Below are positions 8,792-16,956 of a stretch of DNA of 64,000 nucleotides, piece after piece. The notes under the pieces are model-generated. The model ran no database searches, was not told where the DNA came from, and worked only from the letters and a program-made list of their open reading frames with translations. Positions within the stretch are counted from its first letter, which is position 1. The number at the start of each line of letters is the position of its first letter. The stretch spans positions 62,001 through 126,000 of the forward strand of contig NZ_JBHRUG010000019.1 in the NCBI RefSeq assembly GCF_042646605.1, written 5' to 3'. This stretch comes from Litchfieldella rifensis (GTDB lineage Bacteria > Pseudomonadota > Gammaproteobacteria > Pseudomonadales > Halomonadaceae). The position numbers were made by a program, and so were the translations under genes.

Positions 8792-9169
8792 GTGTCCTGT
8801 CAGGGCTTTCCCCGGTGTCTGCGGCTGCTGACGCCCGGGGATTACCGACACGTCTTCGACCAGGCTGCATACAAGGTTCATGGCAAAGGGCTGCTGGCAC
8901 TGGCCTGCAGCAACAACTTGGACCATCCGCGAGTCGGACTGGTGATCAGCAAGAAGAATGTGCGTCGTGCCGTCGACCGCAATCGTCTGAAGCGCCTCAT
9001 TCGCGAGTCCTTTCGTCTCCAGCAGCATCGCCTACCCGCTGTGGACGTCGTTGTCCTGGCCCGGCGTGGCGTACATGAACTGGACAACGACACCCTGCAT
9101 CGCCAGCTCTACGGCATGTGGCGGCGTCTGGAAAAAGACGTTCGCAAGCAGTCGATCAAAGCCTCCTGA
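8792..9169 (+). CDS. rnpA: ribonuclease P protein component
   Basis: Protein subunit that helps the catalytic RNA cleave 5' leaders from pre-tRNA. It is 125 residues from the GTG at 8792 (MSCQGFPRCLRLLTPGDYR); a TTG two codons earlier is possible. The RNA-binding signature is intact (VRRAVDRNRLKRLIRESFR), as is the LLTPGDYRHVF N-terminal strand. It is probably co-transcribed with rpmH. The gene usually found next, yidD, is not present before yidC. Confidence 0.93.
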   Translation: MSCQGFPRCLRLLTPGDYRHVFDQAAYKVHGKGLLALACSNNLDHPRVGLVISKKNVRRAVDRNRLKRLIRESFRLQQHRLPAVDVVVLARRGVHELDNDTLHRQLYGMWRRLEKDVRKQSIKAS

Positions 9170-9182
9170 CAGGGCGCGAGCG

Positions 9183-9201
9183 GCCTGCCTCGGCAGGCTT
9201 T
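9183..9201 (+). terminator. hairpin between rnpA and yidC
   Basis: GCCTGCC (9183-9189) pairs with GGCAGGC (9192-9198), followed by only three T residues. It may be a weak terminator or an mRNA-stabilising element. Confidence 0.4.
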
Positions 9202-9265
9202 CGTGTGCCATTTCGCTCATGCACTATGCCGTCAGTCAGTTCATTACCCACCGGGCAGGCCCCTC

Positions 9266-10957
9266 ATGGACGTAAAACGACTTCTGCTATTGATTCCGCT
9301 TGCGGTACTGGCCTACTTGCTGGTCGTACAGTGGAATCAGGACTACGGTCAGGTAGCTCCTGAACCGGCAGCTCCTACTATCACAACCGATGACAGCCCT
9401 CGTACCAGCGATCCCTCGTCCGACGACCAGCTGGCGGTCCCGACAACGCCCCGTGACTCGGGTGCCATCGAGGAGGGCCTGCCCGGCGAGCCCTCCCCCG
9501 CGGCCAGCAGTCGTGATCTGATCGCCGTGGCCACCGATGTGCTCGATGTAAGGATCGACCCGCAGGGTGGCGATGTCGTGTATGCCGCCTTGCCGCAACA
9601 TAAGCTGACCCTGGACTCCGAACGGCCCTTCGTGCTGCTCTCCGACAGCGACGCTCGCAGCTATGTGGCCAAATCCGGGCTGCAACTCGAAGGCCATCAG
9701 GGGCGCGTCGCTTTCGCCGCGGAGCACACCGAATACCGGCTCGAGGAAGGTCAAGACACCTTGACCATCGACCTGAGCGCAGAGGTCAACGGAGTCGATG
9801 TCGTCAAGCGCTTCACCTTCCATCGCGGCGAGTATGCCGTCGACGTCAACTATTACCTGGCCAATAATCGCGACGAGCCGGTCACGGCACGCTTCATCGG
9901 GCAACTGGCCCGGGATGACAGCCCCGATCCGACCAGTGGTGTGGCGATGGGCATGAAGTCCTATCTGGGAGCCGCCTATTCGTCGCCGGAGTCTCACTAC
10001 GAGAAGGTCGACTTCGAGGAAATCCAGAAGGGCACCTTCAACAATCGCGATGTGGAAGGCGGCTGGGTCGCCATCATCCAGCACTATTTCGCCACCGCCT
10101 GGGCTCCCCCCCAGAACCAGCAGAACCTCTACTACGCCACCACCGACTCGCGCGGGCGCAACGTGGCCGCCTTCGCCGGCCCCACGCACACTATCGCCGC
10201 CGAGGGAGAGAGCACGCTGGCTGCCACGCTGTACATGGGTCCCAAGGTTCAGGAACGCCTGGAAGCCGTGGCGCCTCATCTTGAATTGACCGTCGACTTC
10301 GGCTGGTTATGGTTCCTGGCCAATCCGCTGTTCTGGTTGCTCGACAAGATCCATGATGTCTTGGGCAATTGGGGCTGGTCGATCGTGGTGCTGACCGTAT
10401 TGGTCAAGCTGGCCCTGTTCCCGCTGTCTGCCAAGGCCTACAAGTCGATGGCCCGGATGCGCAAGCTGGGGCCGGAGATGCAACGCCTCAAGGAGCAGTA
10501 CGGCGACGACCGTCAGAAAATGTCACAGGAGATGATGAAGTTCTACCAGAAGGAGAAGATCAATCCTCTGGGGGGCTGCCTGCCGATCCTGGTGCAGATG
10601 CCGGTGTTCATCGCCCTGTACTGGATGCTGCTGGAATCCGTGGAATTGCGTCACGCGCCTTTCGTGTTCTGGATCCAGGACCTGTCAGTGAAGGACCCAT
10701 ACTTCATCCTGCCGATCCTGATGGGTGCCTCGATGTTCGTACAGCAATTGCTCAATCCGACGCCGCCGGACCCCATGCAGGCCAAGATCATGAAGATGCT
10801 GCCGGTCGTCTTCACCTTCTTCTTCCTGTGGTTCCCGGCCGGCCTGGTTATCTACTGGGTGGTCAACAATGTCATCTCGATCTTCCAGCAATGGATCATC
10901 ACGCGCCAGATCGAGAACGACCCGAGTATCGGCAAGGGCGCCAAGAGCAAACACTGA
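9266..10957 (+). CDS. yidC: membrane protein insertase YidC
   Basis: Inner-membrane insertase/chaperone that works alone or with SecYEG. It is 563 residues from MDVKRLLLLIPLAVL; a GTG 63 nt upstream would add an unlikely N-terminal extension. An N-terminal membrane segment (about 5-22) precedes a large periplasmic domain, and the conserved 60-kDa inner-membrane domain (about 355-550) contains NPLGGCLPILVQMPVFIALYW. The C-terminus is positively charged (KGAKSKH). It lies 96 bp after rnpA, with no yidD between them. Confidence 0.96.
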   Translation: MDVKRLLLLIPLAVLAYLLVVQWNQDYGQVAPEPAAPTITTDDSPRTSDPSSDDQLAVPTTPRDSGAIEEGLPGEPSPAASSRDLIAVATDVLDVRIDPQGGDVVYAALPQHKLTLDSERPFVLLSDSDARSYVAKSGLQLEGHQGRVAFAAEHTEYRLEEGQDTLTIDLSAEVNGVDVVKRFTFHRGEYAVDVNYYLANNRDEPVTARFIGQLARDDSPDPTSGVAMGMKSYLGAAYSSPESHYEKVDFEEIQKGTFNNRDVEGGWVAIIQHYFATAWAPPQNQQNLYYATTDSRGRNVAAFAGPTHTIAAEGESTLAATLYMGPKVQERLEAVAPHLELTVDFGWLWFLANPLFWLLDKIHDVLGNWGWSIVVLTVLVKLALFPLSAKAYKSMARMRKLGPEMQRLKEQYGDDRQKMSQEMMKFYQKEKINPLGGCLPILVQMPVFIALYWMLLESVELRHAPFVFWIQDLSVKDPYFILPILMGASMFVQQLLNPTPPDPMQAKIMKMLPVVFTFFFLWFPAGLVIYWVVNNVISIFQQWIITRQIENDPSIGKGAKSKH

Positions 10958-10976
10958 CCCCACCCGCACCGTCTCT

Positions 10977-11010
10977 CCAGACCCCCGCCCCGCGGGGGTC
11001 TGGCGTTTGT
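10977..11010 (+). terminator. strong hairpin after yidC
   Basis: CCAGACCCCCGC (10977-10988) pairs perfectly with GCGGGGGTCTGG (10992-11003) around a 3-nt loop. The following tract, CGTTTGT, is only moderately T-rich, so termination may be partial, with some read-through into mnmE. Confidence 0.65.
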
Positions 11011-11059
11011 GGTCCGCCACCCGGACAATGCCTACCATACCCGAGCAGGGATTCGTGCC

Positions 11060-12433
11060 ATGTCGCATCATCCACTCTACACGCAGGACACCATCGCCGC
11101 GCTGGCCACTCCCCCCGGACGTGGTGGGGTGAGCATCATCCGCGTCTCCGGGCCCGGCTGCCGGGATATCGCCACCTCGGTACTCGGTCGCTGTCCCGTA
11201 CCACGTCAGGCCCACTATGGACCATTCAGCGGTGCGGACGGCCTCATCGATGAGGGCATTGCCCTGCTCTTCGAGGGTCCTCATTCCTTCACCGGCGAAG
11301 ACGTGCTGGAACTGCAGGGCCATGGTGGCCCGGTGATCATGGACCTGCTTCTGGAACGGTGCGTGCAGTTGGGAGCTCGCCTGGCCCGTCCCGGCGAGTT
11401 CTCCGAACGCGCCTTCCTCAACGACAAGCTCGATCTGGCGCAGGCCGAGGCCATCGCCGACCTGATCGACGCAAGCTCTAGAGCCGCCGCCGAGAACGCG
11501 CTGCGCTCGCTCCAGGGCGAGTTCTCGCGGCGGGTCGAGGCGCTGGTACAGCGATTGATCGAGCTGCGCATGTACGTCGAGGCGGCCATCGACTTCCCCG
11601 AAGAGGAGATCGACTTCCTGGCCGATGGCAAGGTCGCCGCCATGCTCGAGAGCGTGAGCGAGGAGCTGGGCAGGGTGCGTGACGCCGCCGGTCAGGGGGC
11701 GCTGATGCGTGAGGGCATGAACGTGGTGATCGCAGGACGTCCCAACGCCGGCAAGTCCAGCCTGCTCAATGCATTGACCGAGCAGGACACCGCCATCGTC
11801 ACCGCGGTGGAAGGCACGACCCGTGATGTCCTGCGCGAGCATATCCATATCGACGGCATGCCGCTGCATATCATCGATACCGCGGGACTGAGGGATACCC
11901 CGGATGCGGTGGAGAAGATCGGGGTGGCTCGCGCCTGGGCCGAGATCGAAAAGGCCGATCGCGTCCTGCTGCTGGTCGATGCCGTCACGACCCAGGCCAC
12001 CGACCCTGTGGCGATATGGCCGGATTTTGTCACTCGGCTTCCCGATCCCTCGCGCTTGACCCTGGTACGCAACAAGATCGATACCAGCCACGAACCGGCT
12101 GGCCTTGACTTATCCACAACCCCCCCGATCCTGCGTCTCTCCGCCAAGACCGGTGCGGGTGTGGATAACCTCAAGGAGCACCTCAAGGCGGTGATGGGCT
12201 TCTCGGCTACCACGGAGGGGCGCTTCTCGGCACGCCGCCGCCATCTGGATGCCCTGGATCGATCGCAGCGAGCGCTCACTAACGGGGAGGTGCAGCTACA
12301 AGGCTATGGTGCCGGCGAATTGCTCGCCGAAGATCTGCGCGATGCCCAACAAGCCCTGGGCGAAATCACTGGTGAATTCAGCGCCGACGATCTGCTCGGG
12401 GAGATCTTCGGCAGCTTTTGCATCGGCAAGTAG
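11060..12433 (+). CDS. mnmE: tRNA modification GTPase MnmE
   Basis: With MnmG it installs the (carboxymethyl)aminomethyl group on wobble U34 of certain tRNAs. It is 457 residues from MSHHPLYTQDTIAAL and has the tetrahydrofolate-binding N-domain, a helical domain split by a G domain (GRPNAGKSS, DTAGLRDT, NKID), and the essential C-terminal FCIGK motif. It ends 7 bp from the convergent rlmJ stop. Two perfect DnaA boxes in opposite orientation lie within the gene (12110-12118 and 12160-12168). Its partner mnmG is about 16 kb away, not adjacent as in many relatives. Confidence 0.97.
   Translation: MSHHPLYTQDTIAALATPPGRGGVSIIRVSGPGCRDIATSVLGRCPVPRQAHYGPFSGADGLIDEGIALLFEGPHSFTGEDVLELQGHGGPVIMDLLLERCVQLGARLARPGEFSERAFLNDKLDLAQAEAIADLIDASSRAAAENALRSLQGEFSRRVEALVQRLIELRMYVEAAIDFPEEEIDFLADGKVAAMLESVSEELGRVRDAAGQGALMREGMNVVIAGRPNAGKSSLLNALTEQDTAIVTAVEGTTRDVLREHIHIDGMPLHIIDTAGLRDTPDAVEKIGVARAWAEIEKADRVLLLVDAVTTQATDPVAIWPDFVTRLPDPSRLTLVRNKIDTSHEPAGLDLSTTPPILRLSAKTGAGVDNLKEHLKAVMGFSATTEGRFSARRRHLDALDRSQRALTNGEVQLQGYGAGELLAEDLRDAQQALGEITGEFSADDLLGEIFGSFCIGK
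12110..12168. promoter_or_regulatory. convergent pair of perfect DnaA boxes inside mnmE
   Basis: TTATCCACA at 12110-12118 and TGTGGATAA at 12160-12168, with starts 50 bp apart and in opposite orientation. In the mnmE frame they fall in LST and VDN codons. Confidence 0.5.
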
Positions 12434-12440
12434 CGCCACC

Positions 12441-13292
12441 CTACTCCTCCACCCACCAGCCGCTGCGATGACGGGCCGCGGGTCCCAGGCGTGGCGTGAC
12501 CTCGGCCATCGCCGCTGCCAGCGTCTCCCCGAGCCCCCAGGGGGGATTGAGCACCAGCATCCCGCTGCCATACATGCCATGAGTGTCGCTCGGCTCGGCA
12601 AGCTGCAACTCGCTCTGCCAGAGTTTGCGCAGGCCGCTGTCACGCAGCGAGGCGAGCAACTCACGGTGGCGGCCGGCCGGCAACAGGGGATACCACACCA
12701 GCACCACGCCATGACGTGCCTTGCCTGCCAGGCGACACAGGGCCGTGACGACCTCCTGGTATTCGTCCTTGCGTTCGTAGCTAGGGTCGATCAGCACGCA
12801 TAAGCGCGGCGTGGCGACCGGCAGCATTCTGGCCAACCCTGCCAGACCATCGCCATGGACGCGTCGTGCATTCGTCGGCAGCGCCTGGGCCTCTAGATGG
12901 CGATGCTCGCCGGGATGCAGTTCGAACAGGCTGAGGCGGTCCTGGGGTCGCAGCTCATGCGCCAGCCACCAGGGGGAGCCAGGGTAGTGTGTCAGGCGCG
13001 CGCTTTGCGCGTCCTGAGCCTCCTGCAGGCGATCGAGCCATGCCTCGAGCAAGGTGTTGGCAGTGGCTAGCTCATGGCGTGCCTGCCATAGCGGGACGAC
13101 ACCCGTACGATACTCCATGAGCTTCCGAGTCTCTACCGTCCCCAGAGGGTAGCGTCCCCGACCCGCATGGGTATCGACATATGTAATAGGCGAGTTTTTA
13201 CGTAAAAGATATTGGATGACGGAAAACAGCGTCAAATGCTTGTGAACGTCGGCGAAATTGCCGGCATGATAGGCATGTTGATAGGCAAGCAT
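12441..13292 (-). CDS. rlmJ: 23S rRNA (adenine(2030)-N6)-methyltransferase
   Basis: RlmJ-type enzyme that methylates A2030 of 23S rRNA using S-adenosylmethionine. The start MLAYQHAYHAGNFADVHKH matches the family N-terminus and gives 283 residues; an upstream in-frame Met would add 17. The SAM-binding region shows TYVDTHAGRGRY, and the catalytic motif is LIDPSYERKDEY, in which DPSY replaces the more usual DPPY. It is convergent with mnmE and appears to be monocistronic. Confidence 0.93.
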   Translation of the reverse strand: MLAYQHAYHAGNFADVHKHLTLFSVIQYLLRKNSPITYVDTHAGRGRYPLGTVETRKLMEYRTGVVPLWQARHELATANTLLEAWLDRLQEAQDAQSARLTHYPGSPWWLAHELRPQDRLSLFELHPGEHRHLEAQALPTNARRVHGDGLAGLARMLPVATPRLCVLIDPSYERKDEYQEVVTALCRLAGKARHGVVLVWYPLLPAGRHRELLASLRDSGLRKLWQSELQLAEPSDTHGMYGSGMLVLNPPWGLGETLAAAMAEVTPRLGPAARHRSGWWVEE

Positions 13293-13359
13293 TGTCAGAT
13301 TCCATAAAAAGACCCGCGAGGCCTGTGAGAGCCCGCGGGTCACGTTGGCCTGGCCGAGT

Positions 13360-14034
13360 TTACATCTGCTGTTGCATCGGCGTCAGGGTGATCTCGACGC
13401 GACGGTTCTGCGCCCGACCGGCTTCGGTATCGTTGCTGGCCACGGGTTGGGTCAGCCCATAGCCCATCATGCTCAGGCGCTGGCGTTGAACCCCATTCTG
13501 CGCCAGATAATTGCCTACCGCCGCGGCGCGGCGTTCCGACAGGCGCTGGTTATAATCAGCCGAACCGGTGCTGTCGGTGTGACCGGCGATATTGACGCGG
13601 GTCTCGTGATATTCGGTGAGAACTGCCGAGACATCATTGAGCGCGGAACGCGCGCTGGGAGTCAACTCACTGGAGTCGAACCCGAAAGTCACACTGCTGG
13701 GCATATTGAGCACGATATCGTCACCCTGGCGATCGACCTCGATGCCGGTGCCCTGCATGCGTTCACGTAGTTGTGCTTCCTGGCGATCCATATAGGCCCC
13801 GATACCGCCGCCCGCGGCAGCCCCCACGGCTGCACCGATCAGGGCGCGATCACGCCGGCTGGTGGATCCACTGCCGCTGAGTGCCCCGGCCGCTGCCCCC
13901 ACGGCAGCGCCGATACCGGCTCCGGTCAGCGTCTTGCTGCGTTGGGTCTGGCCACCATAGGGATCGCTGGTGGCGCATCCCACCAGCAACATCGCTGCCG
14001 CGAGTGGATAGATCAGTCGAAATGTCTTGGGCAT
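13360..14034 (-). CDS. OmpA-family outer-membrane lipoprotein (YiaD-like)
   Basis: A 224-residue lipoprotein with a signal peptide ending LLVG-C near residue 20, so it is lipidated and probably in the outer membrane. Two glycine-zipper segments follow (GAGIGAAVGAAAG and GAAVGAAAGGGIG). The C-terminal OmpA domain contains NIAGHTDSTGSADYNQRLSERRA and NRRVEI, the peptidoglycan-binding fold. The start at 14034 is fixed by AAGGAG ten bases upstream. It probably links the outer membrane to the cell wall. The general family is clear; a specific role is not. Confidence 0.9.
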   Translation of the reverse strand: MPKTFRLIYPLAAAMLLVGCATSDPYGGQTQRSKTLTGAGIGAAVGAAAGALSGSGSTSRRDRALIGAAVGAAAGGGIGAYMDRQEAQLRERMQGTGIEVDRQGDDIVLNMPSSVTFGFDSSELTPSARSALNDVSAVLTEYHETRVNIAGHTDSTGSADYNQRLSERRAAAVGNYLAQNGVQRQRLSMMGYGLTQPVASNDTEAGRAQNRRVEITLTPMQQQM

Positions 14035-14079
14035 TGTGTTGCCGCTCCTTGGATTCACGGGATCATAAACGCCCTGACC

Positions 14080-15246
14080 TCAGTCTTCGTCGAGCATGGC
14101 CAGGAGTTCGTTCAAGAATAATAGACCTCGGGGAGATGCTTGCAGTCGCGCGGCATCTTCCACAAGAAGTCCTCTTTTGCGTGCTTCGACCAGGCGCTGC
14201 TGCAGTGCCTGGGGCGCTCGCCCTGTATGGGTCCGCCACTGCTGAAGCGGTACCCCCTCGACCAGCCGCAGGGCGTTCATGGCAAATTCCAGCGGCAGGT
14301 CAGTGTCACTCACTTCGGTATGCCCGGCGACAAAGCCACGGGGATCGTTGCGACGGCGCAGATAGGCCTCGGGCTGCCGGCTCTTCCAGCGTCGCTCGAT
14401 ACGCAGGCGACCACCGTCACCGAACGTACTGATCTTGCCATGCGCCCCGGCGCCGATCCCGAGATAATCGCCAAATGCCCAGTAGTTCAGGTTATGGCGC
14501 GACTGCCGGCCCGCCCGTGAATAGGCCGAGATTTCATAACGCGTGAAACCGGCGTCTTCCAGGCGCTCGTGCCCTGCATCCTGGATATCCCACAAGATGT
14601 CGTCTTCGGGCAATCCCGGCGGATGGGCATGGAATTCGGTGTTGGGTTCCAGTGTCAGCTGGTACCAGGAGAGGTGTTCCGGCGACAGCGCCAGAGCCAT
14701 GTCGAGGTCGGCCAGCGCCAGTTCGAGATCCTGCCCGGGCAGGCCATGCATCAGATCGAGGTTGAGGTTATCGAAGCCGGCGCATCGTGCACTATGCACG
14801 GCCAGCCGCGCCTCTTCTCCGCCATGGATGCGCCCCAGGGCGGCGAGCTGAGTCGATTGGAAGCTCTGCACGCCCAGCGACAGACGATTGATCCCCGCCG
14901 CCCGGTAGCCAGTGAACCGCTCCTGCTCGACGGTGCCAGGATTGGCTTCCAGGGTGATCTCGATATCGCGAGCCAGGGGTAACCGCTCGGCCAGCGCCGT
15001 GAACAAGCGATCGTAGAACCATGGCGACATCAGGCTCGGCGTACCGCCGCCGATGAACACGCTGATCAGCTCCCGCCCCTGGGCCAGCGACAGGTCATCG
15101 TCGAGATCGGCGAGCAGGGCTGCCAGGTAGGCCCGCTCAGGGAGCTCCGCCCCATGACCCACGCCGTGGGAATTGAAATCGCAATAGGGACACTTGCGCA
15201 CACACCAGGGCACATGGACATAGAGCGACAGCGGCGGCAATGTCAT
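14080..15246 (-). CDS. hemW: radical SAM heme chaperone HemW
   Basis: Radical-SAM family protein thought to act as a heme chaperone; it was formerly annotated as oxygen-independent coproporphyrinogen oxidase. It is 388 residues. The [4Fe-4S] motif CVRKCPYC puts cysteines at 15, 19 and 22, followed by DFNSHG, and FIGGGTPSL is intact. The start MTLPPLSLYVHVPWC overlaps the rdgB stop by 4 nt (ATGA), so the two genes are translationally coupled. A longer reading upstream does not resemble the family. Confidence 0.94.
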   Translation of the reverse strand: MTLPPLSLYVHVPWCVRKCPYCDFNSHGVGHGAELPERAYLAALLADLDDDLSLAQGRELISVFIGGGTPSLMSPWFYDRLFTALAERLPLARDIEITLEANPGTVEQERFTGYRAAGINRLSLGVQSFQSTQLAALGRIHGGEEARLAVHSARCAGFDNLNLDLMHGLPGQDLELALADLDMALALSPEHLSWYQLTLEPNTEFHAHPPGLPEDDILWDIQDAGHERLEDAGFTRYEISAYSRAGRQSRHNLNYWAFGDYLGIGAGAHGKISTFGDGGRLRIERRWKSRQPEAYLRRRNDPRGFVAGHTEVSDTDLPLEFAMNALRLVEGVPLQQWRTHTGRAPQALQQRLVEARKRGLLVEDAARLQASPRGLLFLNELLAMLDED

Positions 15247-15842
15247 ATGGCGAGTCGCTCTACCAGCGCCTGCATGGCCCGACCGCGGTGGCTCAAGCGA
15301 TTCTTTTCCTCGGCGGACAGCTCGGCCGCACTCATGCCACACTCGGGAATCCAGAACAGTGGATCGTAACCGAACCCCCCTTCCCCGCGTGGATGGGCGA
15401 GAATCTCACCTTCCCAGGCGCACTGGACGATCAGCGGGACAGGGTCGTCAGCATGACGCAGATACACCAGCACGCACCAGTAGCGCGCCCGACGCTCGCC
15501 TTCGGCGATCTCGGCAAGCGCTTCCAGCAGCTTGCGATTGTTGGCTTCATCACTGCGGGGTTCACCGGCAAAGCGTGCCGAATGGATGCCGGGCGCCCCA
15601 TTCAAGGCGTCGACTTCCAGCCCTGAATCATCGGCCAAGGACGGCAGACCGCTGACACGGCAGGCCTCTCGTGCCTTGAGGAGCGCATTCTCGACAAAGG
15701 TCTTGCCGGTTTCTTCGACCTCGGGCACGGCGTAGTCCCCCTGTGGGCGAACGGCAAAGCCCAACGGGGTCAGGAGGTCATGAAATTCACGCAGCTTACC
15801 GGGATTGCCGCTCGCCAACACCAAGGGGTGTGTCGTCGGCAT
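15243..15842 (-). CDS. rdgB: XTP/dITP diphosphatase (RdgB/HAM1)
   Basis: Hydrolyses non-canonical purine nucleoside triphosphates (dITP, XTP), keeping them out of DNA. It is 199 residues from MPTTHPLVLASGNPGK, with AGGAA about ten bases upstream; a Met ten codons earlier lacks a ribosome-binding site. Motifs are LASGNPGKLREF, LADDSGLEVDALNGAPGIHSARFAG and SHRGRAMQAL, all typical of the family. It leads the two-gene rdgB-hemW operon. Confidence 0.95.
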   Translation of the reverse strand: MPTTHPLVLASGNPGKLREFHDLLTPLGFAVRPQGDYAVPEVEETGKTFVENALLKAREACRVSGLPSLADDSGLEVDALNGAPGIHSARFAGEPRSDEANNRKLLEALAEIAEGERRARYWCVLVYLRHADDPVPLIVQCAWEGEILAHPRGEGGFGYDPLFWIPECGMSAAELSAEEKNRLSHRGRAMQALVERLAI

Positions 15843-15872
15843 CTCACGTTCCTGGTTCAAGGGATAGGACAT

Positions 15873-16239
15873 TCTACTTTGTCGCCACAGAAAGAAAAAG
15901 TTGATAAATCAGTCGGTTGTATTACATCAGAAAAGAGCTGTTCGACTAATCCAAAAGTACTAGTTAACAATTCTAATACATTGAGGCTGTGATGAATTTA
16001 CTAGTCAATAGGCATAACCTAGTGTAATACCCAGCAGCCAACCACAAAGTAACTTATTGTTTTTACCCATTATTAAATCAAAACTCCGTTACCAACCGAT
16101 CGTGCCGAGTAGTCCGCACAAGAATATGTCTGTAACTCAACTTTACAAAACTGCATTCAGGGTCAACGCTTATGAGGTAGTTTCTCTATGTACATCATAC
16201 CAACAACCTGTAGCGCATCATAAGTGGGGAGCAGACCTC
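15873..16239. promoter_or_regulatory. AT-rich intergenic region upstream of the CsgD-type regulator
   Basis: About 370 bp of clearly lower GC than the neighbours, with no convincing gene. It contains two direct copies of TACTAGTYAA, at 15958-15967 and 15999-16008, spaced 41 bp, and several short inverted repeats. The length and AT content resemble the long, heavily regulated upstream regions of csgD genes, but no specific operator can be named from sequence alone. Confidence 0.45.
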
Positions 16240-16914
16240 ATGGGCCAAGGAAAAGGGATGGTGCTACTGGTGACAGATAGCAACCCACAATCACAACTCT
16301 TCATCGATTACATCCACGAGCAGCTCGACTGCCCGGTGACAGCGGTTGCGCCACACGACGACATCGAGGAAATCAAGCAGGATCGAGCCGTACTGCTGCT
16401 CGATGCAGATCACGTCGATGACGATACCATGCAGGCATGGCAAGCGAAGGTCGTCGATCATGACAACATCGCCATGGCCGCCTTCAACCTCCGGGACGAG
16501 GACCACTCGGCCGATGTGCTGGCCACCTTGCATCTGCAGGGAGTCTTCTACCGCAGTGACGACCTGATGTTGATCTGCAAGGGCATCAGCAAGCTACTGG
16601 AAGGCGATCTCTGGATGTCGCGAACCCTGATGACGCGACTCATCGATTTCTACCGTCGCCAACAGCGCAATGCCTACCGTCCCGTGTGTGGCTTGACCCA
16701 TCGTGAGCTTGAAATCATCGGCCTGCTGGGCTCGGGAGCCTCGAATTCCGAGATTGCCGATCGGCTATTCGTCAGTGAGCACACCGTGAAATCGCATCTT
16801 TATAACATCTTCCGCAAAATCAAGGTCCACAACCGAATCCAGGCCATGAACTGGGCACGTCACAATCTGGTGGCAATTCCCCCCAACCTGAGCAGACATA
16901 AACAGCACAATTGA
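16240..16914 (+). CDS. CsgD-type LuxR-family transcriptional regulator
   Basis: A 224-residue regulator. The N-terminal half is a receiver-like fold (VLLVTDSNPQSQLFIDYIHEQL) without an obvious full phosphorylation pocket. The C-terminal LuxR helix-turn-helix (about 152-210) reads LTHRELEIIGLL, ASNSEIADRLFVSEHTVKSHLYNIFRKI, NRIQAMNWA, very close to E. coli CsgD, the master regulator of curli and cellulose. The start at 16240 has GGGGAG eight bases upstream; starts further upstream lack such a site. No curli, cellulose or diguanylate cyclase genes lie nearby, so targets must be elsewhere. It is a rightward gene inside a leftward gene block. Confidence 0.85.
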   Translation: MGQGKGMVLLVTDSNPQSQLFIDYIHEQLDCPVTAVAPHDDIEEIKQDRAVLLLDADHVDDDTMQAWQAKVVDHDNIAMAAFNLRDEDHSADVLATLHLQGVFYRSDDLMLICKGISKLLEGDLWMSRTLMTRLIDFYRRQQRNAYRPVCGLTHRELEIIGLLGSGASNSEIADRLFVSEHTVKSHLYNIFRKIKVHNRIQAMNWARHNLVAIPPNLSRHKQHN

Positions 16915-16956
16915 TAACGAATCAGGCGGCGACGAAAAAGGAGCAACACCAACGGC

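Noticed and set aside
9287..10279. 330-residue leftward frame opposite yidC
   Set aside because: Antisense shadow of the GC-rich yidC gene. Similar shadows opposite mnmE, atpA, atpD and the pst genes were rejected for the same reason.
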